This document shows, in pieces, positions 1-6,987 of a stretch of 64,000 nt of DNA (positions are counted from its first letter, which is position 1; every line of letters starts with the position of its first letter). The stretch comes from Luteimonas sp. RC10 (lineage in GTDB: Bacteria > Pseudomonadota > Gammaproteobacteria > Xanthomonadales > Xanthomonadaceae), in assembly GCF_014192745.1 (NCBI RefSeq), contig NZ_JACHYJ010000009.1:1-64000 (forward strand), read 5' to 3'. Below the pieces are notes generated by a model. That model did not search any database. It was given only the letters and a program-made list of their open reading frames with translations, and was not told the origin of the DNA. Made by a program: the position numbers and the translations under genes.

Positions 1-1
1 G

Positions 2-76
2 GAACCCATCAGCCAATGGCTGGCCCGCCTACACGTACTGCCTGGGCACGTGCTGCAACAGATGCTGTTGAGCTAG
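2..76 (+). CDS. 3' end of an unidentified gene cut by the window edge
   Basis: An open frame enters from the left edge and stops at TAG 74-76, giving only 24 residues that contain an LARLHVLPGHVLQQM stretch. It is too short to identify. Because it lies directly before a REP-like palindrome, it could be the tail of a REP-associated transposase, but this is a guess from context. It may also be a chance open frame. Confidence 0.2.
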   Translation, partial: EPISQWLARLHVLPGHVLQQMLLS

Positions 77-94
77 AAACGTGGGGATACCTCA

Positions 95-139
95 GGGTCA
101 GAGTGGCATTTTCCTTCAGGGAAAATGCACTCTGACCCC
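95..139. repeat. REP-like imperfect palindrome
   Basis: A long inverted repeat has its left arm at 95-114, a 5-base loop, and its right arm at 120-138. The arms match over 19 bases except for one extra G (bulge) in the left arm. The ends read GGGTCAGAGTG and CACTCTGACCC. Palindromes with this GGGTCAGAGTG core are, as far as I recall, dispersed in Xanthomonadaceae genomes and linked to REP-associated tyrosine transposases. It lies 24 bases past the stop codon of sppA and could also fold as a transcription terminator. Confidence 0.6.
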
Positions 140-162
140 GGTTTGGTGTGACGCGGGAGGGA

Positions 163-2058
163 CTAGAGCTCGCAGAAGCAGTAGGCGACGGCCTTGACCG
201 GCTTGCCGGGCACCGGCGTCATCACGCTCTCGAGCAGGCGCAGGTCCTGTTCGGCCCGCGGCGCGGCGCGCGACAGCAGCCCGCGCGCGAGATCGCTGTG
301 GCCCAGCAGCAGGCTGCCGGCGCGGCCGCTGACCAGGCCGGTCAGGAAGCGTCCGAACGGCGTCGCGGTCTTCTCGATGTAGCGCACGCGCCAGCGGTCG
401 GTGCCGAGTTCGGCGAGTTCGGCCGCCTTGGCGATCGCCGTGCGCAGGCCGCCGAGTTCGTCGACCAGACCGCGATCGAGCGCCTGGGTACCACTCCACA
501 CGCGGCCGCGGGCGACGGTGTCGATCTCCTCGCTGCTGCGACCACGCGCATCGCCGACCTTGCCGATGAAGTTGCGGTAGCCGCGATCGATGATCGCCTG
601 GATCGCCTGCCCGGCCTCGGGCTGCAGTTCGCGCGACAGATCGAAGGCGCCAGCGAAGCGGGTCGTGCCCACGCCGTCGGTGCGCACGCCGATCTTCTCG
701 AGCGTGCGCGGGAACGTGGGCACCAGCGCGAAGATGCCGATCGACCCGGTGATCGTCGAGGCATCGGCATAGATACGGTCGGCGTTCATGCTGATCCAGT
801 AGCCGCCCGATGCGGCGACATCGCCCATCGACACCACCACCGGCTTGCCCTCGGCCTTGAGCGCGTCGACTTCGCGGCGGATCTGCTCGGAGGCGAAAAC
901 TTCGCCGCCACCCGAGTCCACACGCAGCACGACAGCCTTGACGTGCTCGTCCTCGCGCGCCTCGCGCAGCAGCGCCGAGGTCGACTCGCCGCCGATCGTG
1001 CCCGGCGGCTGGTCGCCGCCGGTGATGCCGCCTTCGGCGACGACCACCGCCACCTGTGCGCGGCGGTCGGTGGCCCGCGGCTCGACATGGGCCAGGAAGT
1101 CGCGCATTGCGATCTGGCGGAAGCCACCGTCGGCATCGTCATCGGCGACGCCGCGCTCGACCAGCAACTGCTCGACTTCCTCGAAGGTCTTCAGACCGTC
1201 CACGTAGCCGTGGTCGAGCGCGTAGCGCGCCAGGTCGCCCTGCGCCGCCTCGATGCCGGCGGGCAGCGACTCGATCTCGGCGTTGATCGCCTCGGGCGTC
1301 AGGCCGCGCGCCTTGGCGATGTCGGCCACGTGCCGCTGCCAGATGTCGTTCATCCAGTACAGGTCGGCTTCCTTCGACTCGGGCGAAGCGCCATCGAGAA
1401 TGAACGGCTCGGCCGCGGACTTGTACTCGCCCACCTTGAACAGATGCATGTCCACCGAGAGCTTGTCGGCCAGCGCCTCGCGGTAGTACTGGCGATAGCC
1501 GCTCAGACCTTCGAGGATCATGCCGCCCTCGGGGTCGAGGTAGACCTCGTCCGCCTGCGCGGCGAGCAGGTACTGCTGCTGGCCGAAGTACTCGCCGAAT
1601 GCGACCACCTGCTTGCCGGCCGCGCGCAGCTCGGCCAGTGCGTCGGCGATTTCGCGCATCGACGCATAACCCGAGAACGTCAGCCGATCGGTCCGCAGCA
1701 GTACGCGCTCGATCCGGTCGTCCTGCTTGGCGGCCTCGAGCGCACGCAGCACATCGCGCAGCTGGACCTCGCCGGTACCACCGCCGCCACTTTCGGCCAG
1801 CGCGCGCGTCAGCGGATCGCTGCGGTACTGCTCCACGAGCGCGCCTTCGGGCGCGATCACCAGCGTCGTGCGGTCGAGCAGCGGCGCCTGCCGCGAGCCG
1901 CCGCCGACGATCGCCAGCAACACCAGCAGCGCGAACAGGAACAACAGGCCGAAGAACAGCAGATTCAGGATCAGCCTGCGGATGAAGTTCATGCCGTCCC
2001 AGAGACCGACGATGAAGCGCGTCAACGGCGCGCGCGGGGGCTGCACAACGGTACTCAT
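163..2058 (-). CDS. sppA: Signal peptide peptidase SppA, long (67 kDa) form
   Basis: The product is a 631-residue inner-membrane serine protease that degrades signal peptides left after protein secretion. An N-terminal membrane anchor (about residues 28-52) precedes two tandem SppA domains, the E. coli arrangement. The catalytic lysine is K213 in the motif YKSAAEPF, and the nucleophilic serine sits near residue 417 in AASGGYW. Both residues of the Ser-Lys dyad are therefore present. The start at 2058 gives an M-S-T-V-V start; a GGAG lies 11 bases upstream, and a longer frame to 2133 adds residues unlike the family. The neighbouring MATE gene is on the same strand but 120 bases upstream, so sppA probably has its own promoter. 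Confidence 0.95.
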   Translation of the reverse strand: MSTVVQPPRAPLTRFIVGLWDGMNFIRRLILNLLFFGLLFLFALLVLLAIVGGGSRQAPLLDRTTLVIAPEGALVEQYRSDPLTRALAESGGGGTGEVQLRDVLRALEAAKQDDRIERVLLRTDRLTFSGYASMREIADALAELRAAGKQVVAFGEYFGQQQYLLAAQADEVYLDPEGGMILEGLSGYRQYYREALADKLSVDMHLFKVGEYKSAAEPFILDGASPESKEADLYWMNDIWQRHVADIAKARGLTPEAINAEIESLPAGIEAAQGDLARYALDHGYVDGLKTFEEVEQLLVERGVADDDADGGFRQIAMRDFLAHVEPRATDRRAQVAVVVAEGGITGGDQPPGTIGGESTSALLREAREDEHVKAVVLRVDSGGGEVFASEQIRREVDALKAEGKPVVVSMGDVAASGGYWISMNADRIYADASTITGSIGIFALVPTFPRTLEKIGVRTDGVGTTRFAGAFDLSRELQPEAGQAIQAIIDRGYRNFIGKVGDARGRSSEEIDTVARGRVWSGTQALDRGLVDELGGLRTAIAKAAELAELGTDRWRVRYIEKTATPFGRFLTGLVSGRAGSLLLGHSDLARGLLSRAAPRAEQDLRLLESVMTPVPGKPVKAVAYCFCEL

Positions 2059-2178
2059 GCTCGATACGACTCCATTAGAAAAGGGCCCGGATCCGCTGAC
2101 GATGTAGACAATGCCACGCACGGTCCGGTCCACCGCGGCAGACTACCCGGGCGGCCGGCCGAATGCATGCGCCGGTGG

Positions 2179-3558
2179 TCACTGTGACAGCCGGCCCGCC
2201 AACGGCGTCGTCACGCGCCGGCTGGTGCGCAGGAACCGGCCGCCCAGCAGCACCGCGGCCACCGACAGGCCGGCGATCAGCCCGATCCACATGCCCTTCG
2301 GTCCCCAGCCCAGGCCCAAGCCCAGGCCCGCGCCCAGCGCCATGCCCACGCCCCAGTACGCCGCGGCGGCCAGGAACATCGGCACCCGGGTGTCCTTGAG
2401 CCCGCGCAGCGCGCCAGCCGACAACGCCTGGATGCCGTCGGGAAACTGGAACGCCGCGGCGTAGAGCAGCAGCGCGCCGGCCAGCGATGCGACCGCCGCA
2501 TCCTGGGTGTAGGCGCGGACCACGTGGTCGTGACCCAGCAGCAGCGCGATGCCGGACAGGGTCTGGGTCGCCAGCACCAGGGCCAGCCCGGCGAATCCGG
2601 CGCGGCGCACGCCGGCACTGCCGAGCCCACGGCCGACGGCATTGCCCACGCGCACCGTGGTGGCCTCGGCCAGCCCGAACGGCACCATGAAGCACAGCGC
2701 GGCGACATTGATGGCGATCTGGTGCGCAGCCGCCTCGATCTCGCCCAGCCGGCCGATCAGCAGCGCGGTCACCACGAACAGGCTGCCTTCCATCGTCACC
2801 GTGACCCCGATCGGCAACCCGGTCCGCAGCAACGGACCGATCTTCGACCAGCGTGGCGGATCGAATCGCGAAAAAAGCGCGTAGCCGGCGAAGCGCTTGG
2901 ACATCGCGAGATAGGTCGCAAAGCCAAGTGCCTGCAGCCACATCATGATCGCCGAGGCCAGGCCCAGGCCACCGGCGCCGCGTTCGGGGAACGGCCCCCA
3001 GCCGAAGGCGAGCGCGTAGCCAGTGGGCACCAGCACCAGCAGCCCACCGAAGCCGAACAGCATCGTCGGCAACGTCCAGTGGATGCCGTCGCTCAGATAG
3101 CGCATGCAGAAGTACAGCGTCAGCGCCGGCACACCCCAGCGGATGCCATGCAGGAATGCCGTGGCCCCCGGCACGATGTCCGGTGCGATGCCGAGCGGCC
3201 CCAGCGCGTTGGCCAGCAGCGTCAGCAAGACCAGCAGCAGCGCACCCAACCCGGCGGCCAGCCACAGGGCCTGCCGGAACAGCGGCCCCACCTCGGCATG
3301 GCGGCCTTCGCCGTCGAGCTGCGACACCGATGGTGGCACTGCCATCAAGGTGCCCATGGGCACCATCAGCGGCAGCCAGAAGATCGCTGTGCCGACCGCG
3401 ACGGCGGCCAGCGTGTTGGTACCGTGGTGGCCGGCAATGACCGAATCGACGAAGCCGATCAGGCCGGTGGCGACATGGCCGGCAACCAGGGGGGCAGCAA
3501 GGAAGGCGGTGCTGCGCACTTCGTGGCCGAAGCGCGGGATGGCAGGCGGGGAGGACAT
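2179..3558 (-). CDS. MATE family multidrug exporter (NorM-like)
   Basis: The product is a 459-residue, very hydrophobic protein with about twelve membrane spans. It contains the MATE repeat pattern, including a first-helix region with LVAGHVATGLIGFVDSV and an internal second repeat near residue 240 (LPIGVTVTMEGSLF). MATE proteins expel cationic drugs and organic compounds in exchange for Na+ or H+. The start chosen is the ATG at 3558; a GTG nine bases upstream is possible. The length is normal for the family and no frameshift is seen. The substrate cannot be told from sequence. It is transcribed away from the DUF3667 gene at 3757. Confidence 0.9.
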   Translation of the reverse strand: MSSPPAIPRFGHEVRSTAFLAAPLVAGHVATGLIGFVDSVIAGHHGTNTLAAVAVGTAIFWLPLMVPMGTLMAVPPSVSQLDGEGRHAEVGPLFRQALWLAAGLGALLLVLLTLLANALGPLGIAPDIVPGATAFLHGIRWGVPALTLYFCMRYLSDGIHWTLPTMLFGFGGLLVLVPTGYALAFGWGPFPERGAGGLGLASAIMMWLQALGFATYLAMSKRFAGYALFSRFDPPRWSKIGPLLRTGLPIGVTVTMEGSLFVVTALLIGRLGEIEAAAHQIAINVAALCFMVPFGLAEATTVRVGNAVGRGLGSAGVRRAGFAGLALVLATQTLSGIALLLGHDHVVRAYTQDAAVASLAGALLLYAAAFQFPDGIQALSAGALRGLKDTRVPMFLAAAAYWGVGMALGAGLGLGLGWGPKGMWIGLIAGLSVAAVLLGGRFLRTSRRVTTPLAGRLSQ

Positions 3559-3756
3559 GGGGACCACTCTGGCGACTGCGGCCGCGCGTACGAAACCGAT
3601 GCGTGCGCTGGCGCCGGGGCGCGCAAGCCCGCTATTTTACGGGCATTGCGCGAATCCCGGGGGAACGGCCATCGGCCGGCGGGCCAAGGCGCAATCGCAA
3701 CCGCGGGCCTCCCAGTCGCGCGCATCGTCTATCGCGACACGAACCGACACTTGCCC

Positions 3757-4872
3757 ATGCCTCATGCCCACGATCCGGCGCCCGCCGCCTGCGAGAACTG
3801 CGAGACCCCGCTGCAGGGCGCGTTCTGCCATCGCTGCGGCCAGTCCACCCACAGCCCAGTCCGCCACGCCAGCCATGCGATCGAGGAGGTGTTCGAGTCC
3901 TTCTGGCATCTCGATGGACGCATTTTCCGGACCCTGCGTGACCTGCTGGTGCCCGGCCGCGTCGCGGCGCGCTACCTGGCCGGACAACGCGTGCGCTACG
4001 TCGCGCCGATGCGGCTGTTCGTGATCCTCACGCTGCTGACGTTCTTCGTCGCCAAGTTCCTCGTCGACGGCGCGACGTTCGCCATCGCGGCCGATAGCCT
4101 CGACCGCGAGACGCACGGACGCATCGCTGCGGCCACGACGGTCGCCGAGGTGGTGCAGGTCCGCGACGACGTGCTCAGCGATCTGGAGGAGACCCGCCGC
4201 GTCACCGGCGCGCTCCCCGGCGTGCGGACACAGCTCGACGGCGCCGAGGCGCTGCTCCGGCAGCAGGCGCAGGCGCGGATCCACGCGCTGGGCGGGGACG
4301 CGGGCGCAGGCGCGCACGAGGACGGCACGGCGCAGGGCGAAGCCGCGGCCCGCGACGCCACGGCCGCCGCCGACAGTCCGACACCGCCGACGATCGGTGG
4401 ACCGCTGGCCGAACGCATCGAACGCAACCTCATGCGCATGCGCGACGACCCCGACGCCTTCAGCCGTGCGCTGCTCGGCGCCGCACCGACGGCGCTGTTC
4501 ATCCTGGTCCCGTTGTTCGCGCTGCTGCTCAAGCTGGCCTATCTGTTCCAGCGCCGGCTCTACCTCGAGCACGTCGTCATCGCGCTCTACAGCCACGCGG
4601 CGCTGATGCTCGGCCTGCTGCTGGTGTTCTGCTGCGCGCTCGCCGGTGGCTGGCTCGCCCCCCATGCCGGCTGGGCGGCACGTGCGCTGGGCTGGGGACA
4701 GACGCTGCTGCTGTGCGCGCTGCCGCTGTACCTGCTGGCGATGCAGAGGCGCGTCTACGGCCAGTCGTGGCCCTGGACGCTGATCAAGTTCGCGGCGATC
4801 GGCCCGTTGTACGTCGTGCTGTTTCTGAGCGTCGCGATCCCGATGGCCGGCTACGCGCTGTACGCGGCCTGA
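3757..4872 (+). CDS. DUF3667 zinc-ribbon membrane protein
   Basis: The product is a 371-residue protein of unknown function. A short N-terminal zinc ribbon has four cysteines (C12, C15, C24, C27, pattern CENC...CHRCG), followed by a conserved LDGRIFRTLRDLL stretch. One membrane span lies near residue 90 (LFVILTLLTFFV) and three or more lie in the last 130 residues. Between them is a soluble, Ala- and Glu-rich, probably helical segment. This layout matches the DUF3667 family, whose role is not established. The same frame stays open far upstream to 2524, but that part is antisense to the MATE gene. The ATG at 3757 begins the conserved part. Confidence 0.8.
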   Translation: MPHAHDPAPAACENCETPLQGAFCHRCGQSTHSPVRHASHAIEEVFESFWHLDGRIFRTLRDLLVPGRVAARYLAGQRVRYVAPMRLFVILTLLTFFVAKFLVDGATFAIAADSLDRETHGRIAAATTVAEVVQVRDDVLSDLEETRRVTGALPGVRTQLDGAEALLRQQAQARIHALGGDAGAGAHEDGTAQGEAAARDATAAADSPTPPTIGGPLAERIERNLMRMRDDPDAFSRALLGAAPTALFILVPLFALLLKLAYLFQRRLYLEHVVIALYSHAALMLGLLLVFCCALAGGWLAPHAGWAARALGWGQTLLLCALPLYLLAMQRRVYGQSWPWTLIKFAAIGPLYVVLFLSVAIPMAGYALYAA

Positions 4873-4883
4873 GCTCAGAAAGA

Positions 4884-5513
4884 TTATGGCGCGACGCGTG
4901 CACGCAACCACGCGTCGCGTTCGGGCGCCGGCACCGCCAGCCACTGGCGCCGCAGGGCATCGCGATCCTGCGGCGGCGTGCGCTGGGCCAACAACGCCAG
5001 GTCCGCCAGCCCCTGGGACGACGCCGCCCGCAACGCCGCGATCGCAGGCGCACGCTGGGCGTCGGGCATGGCGGCAAACAGCGGATGCAACTGCGGCCAC
5101 ATCGCCCCCAGCGTCGGGCCGAGCAGCCAGCCGCGGCGCATCCCCAGGTCCAGCTGCTCGAAGCGCAGGCGCAGCGCTTGTCGCTCGTCCTCGGGCAGGC
5201 TGTCGAAATAGGCGGCGGCCTGCTGCAGCCGCGCACGCTCGGCCTCGGGCAGATCGGACGCCGCCTCGAATGCCAGTCGCCGACGTGCGCGCTCGGCCGC
5301 CGGCAACGCAGCCCAGGCCGCCTGCCGTGCCGCCAGCGCCTCGCGCTCGGCGGCCGACATCGTGGCCAGCCGCGCTGCCCGCTCGGTCAGGCGGGCCCGA
5401 TCCAGATCGGGCAACCGCTCGAGCGGCAAGGCCGGCGGCAACGCCCACGCGCTGCCGGTCAGCACCAGCAATGACGCACCGAGCAGGCGCAACGCGCGTT
5501 TACAGCTCCGCAT
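4884..5513 (-). CDS. DUF3106 secreted helical protein
   Basis: The product is a 209-residue exported protein. A basic start and hydrophobic stretch (LLGASLLVLTGSAWALP) form a signal peptide. The rest is helical and rich in Ala, Arg and Leu, with repeated motifs of the type LPxxERARLxxxAxxFxxLPxxER, typical of DUF3106. No enzyme motif is visible. The start at 5513 overlaps the end of the sigma-like gene by 14 bases, so translation is probably coupled. DUF3106 genes commonly follow sigma-like genes in this family of bacteria. I infer a periplasmic partner or sensor for the membrane-anchored upstream protein, which is untested. Confidence 0.8.
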   Translation of the reverse strand: MRSCKRALRLLGASLLVLTGSAWALPPALPLERLPDLDRARLTERAARLATMSAAEREALAARQAAWAALPAAERARRRLAFEAASDLPEAERARLQQAAAYFDSLPEDERQALRLRFEQLDLGMRRGWLLGPTLGAMWPQLHPLFAAMPDAQRAPAIAALRAASSQGLADLALLAQRTPPQDRDALRRQWLAVPAPERDAWLRARVAP

Positions 5514-6480
5514 CGCTGGTCTCCGGTTCGCCATCGTCGTCGGTCTGGGCGGGCTGCAGATGGGTGTCCGCCGTGCTGTCCTGCGGACGCTCGCGCTGCG
5601 CCGCCAGCCAGGCGAAGAACGCCGGGTCCGCTTGCCAGCCAGTGTCCTCGTCCTGCGCCAGCAGCAGTTCGAAGTCGCGCTCGGTCACCAGGGCAGCCTG
5701 GGCGTCATAGCGCGCGGCCGGGGCGCTGTCGGCCAGCGCCTCGATCCGGATCTCCTCTTCGGCCAGCCCACCGCGCCACGACCCGTTCCAGGTGGCGGCC
5801 AGCGCCAGCACCGTCGCCAATGCGACGGCAACCATCGCTGGCCAGAGCCATCCCGGGCGCCGCGCCACTGCTCGGGTTTCGGGCGGTGGCGCCTCGACCT
5901 CGCCGCGCGCCACCGGATAGCGCCGCAGCGTCGGTGCGCGGCCGCGCAGCGCCGCCTCGCGCAGGGCGGCCAAGCGTGCGAGGCGGTCGGGCGGCAGGGT
6001 CCGGATGCCGGACTGGACGGCCTCGGCCAGCGCGCGCCAGGCCGCGACATCGGGGCTGCCGTCTTCGCCCCGCGGCAAGGCGCGCTGCAGGCCGAGCCGA
6101 TAGGTCGCACGTGACACACCGAGCACCGCGGCCGCCTCGTGCTCGGGCAAGCCAGCCGCCAGCCGCAGCAGGACAACGACGCGCGGCCCGCCGGGCAGGC
6201 GGTCCAGCGCCGGCAATCCATCGGCCGCGCTGCCGGCCCGAGGGGCGCGCAGCGCGGGGGCCGCGAGCAGCAACGACCAGAAGCGGCGCGGCCAGTCGGC
6301 GAACGGCACCGTGGTCGCCCCCCGGACGAACTCGGCCATCGCCGCGGCGACGGCAGCGTCCCCGCTGTCGAGGTCGCCGCATTGCCACTGCGCGAACATC
6401 GCCGCGCGTCGCTCCACGCCACGCAGGAATGCGGCAGCGGCAGGCGGGTTGCCGGGGACGGACGACGGAGACGGACGCAT
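5500..6480 (-). CDS. Sigma-70 region 4-like protein with C-terminal membrane anchor
   Basis: The product is a 326-residue protein with an unusual layout. The middle part carries a helix-turn-helix that looks like sigma region 4: LRLAAGLPEHEAAAVLGVS, about residues 123-145. A single membrane span lies near residue 230 (WLWPAMVAVALATVLALAA), followed by about 80 acidic residues that would be outside the membrane. A typical sigma region 2 is not obvious. The start ATG at 6480 is preferred over a longer frame to 6600. It overlaps the DUF3106 gene, which suggests a functional pair like a sigma factor with its regulator, but here the DNA-binding and membrane parts are on one chain. Confidence 0.65.
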   Translation of the reverse strand: MRPSPSSVPGNPPAAAAFLRGVERRAAMFAQWQCGDLDSGDAAVAAAMAEFVRGATTVPFADWPRRFWSLLLAAPALRAPRAGSAADGLPALDRLPGGPRVVVLLRLAAGLPEHEAAAVLGVSRATYRLGLQRALPRGEDGSPDVAAWRALAEAVQSGIRTLPPDRLARLAALREAALRGRAPTLRRYPVARGEVEAPPPETRAVARRPGWLWPAMVAVALATVLALAATWNGSWRGGLAEEEIRIEALADSAPAARYDAQAALVTERDFELLLAQDEDTGWQADPAFFAWLAAQRERPQDSTADTHLQPAQTDDDGEPETSDAEL

Positions 6481-6987
6481 CGGGAAGGACGGTTCGGGCC
6501 GGGCATCATAGCGGCCACGCCGATGCAGGCGAGTCTTGACAAGCGCGATTGCGCTTTCCACAGGCGCCGGATGCATGTCGATGTTGTGCACAGGACTCAC
6601 GAAGCTGTCATTTGGCTGAAGTCAAGCGGCATCGCGCGGGTCATGACCGGAATGTTTCACGGCCAAGCCTTTGATTCTAAAGAAGAAGAAAGATTTGGCA
6701 CTTTTTTGTCCAACCGAACGTCGGCCGCACTGAATGCCGACTACGAGGGGGGTTCAATCCGTTCATGCACAGCCTTATCCACAGGATGTGTGGATAAGCC
6801 GGATTTCTTTACCAATCCGTCACTTGCAGTGGAAACGTGAATCTGTCCGCAACTTCGGCCTGCAAACGGCGCGACGCCTCTGCACGGCGGCACTGCCGGG
6901 GATGGCGCCGGCGAATCCGCACTCCAGCCCACGTCACGTCGCTCGCCGGACCTGACCTGGGCATCGCGCAGCGCCTAGACTGCGCCG
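6481..6987. other. Long AT-richer intergenic region before priA
   Basis: These 507 bases have no convincing gene. They contain a perfect 6-bp hairpin at 6541-6556 (AAGCGC/GCGCTT), a clearly AT-rich patch at about 6655-6715 with runs of A and T, and several DnaA-box-like sites described separately. Promoters for the divergent sigma-like gene and for priA must lie here. A TAGACT at 6976-6981 is a likely -10 element for priA. Confidence 0.6.
6775..6797. promoter_or_regulatory. Inverted pair of perfect DnaA boxes
   Basis: TTATCCACA at 6775-6783 and its exact reverse complement TGTGGATAA at 6789-6797 are separated by five bases. Both match the DnaA box consensus TTATNCACA in full. Weaker matches lie nearby: TCATGCACA at 6763-6771 and TTGTGCACA at 6584-6592 (8 of 9 each), and CTTTCCACA at 6554-6562 (7 of 9). 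The pair could also fold into a 9-bp hairpin. Binding by DnaA is inferred from sequence only. Confidence 0.6.

Noticed and set aside
148..2187. A 679-codon open frame on the plus strand opposite sppA
   Set aside because: It is a mirror of the high-GC codon pattern of sppA, has a low-complexity, Arg/Ala/Gln/His-rich product and no recognisable domain. The minus-strand frame is a full SppA.
2524..3756. N-terminal extension of the DUF3667 frame
   Set aside because: This part is antisense to the MATE gene and its product is low-complexity. The conserved zinc ribbon begins at 3757.
3637..5448. A 603-codon frame on the minus strand
   Set aside because: It covers the DUF3667 gene antisense and the DUF3106 gene in another frame; its product is Ala/Arg/Gly-rich without domains.
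6554..6797. Chromosomal origin of replication (oriC)
   Set aside because: The DnaA boxes fit, but dnaA, dnaN, rpmH or gidA are not nearby, where oriC lies in this family. I keep it as a DnaA-site cluster only.
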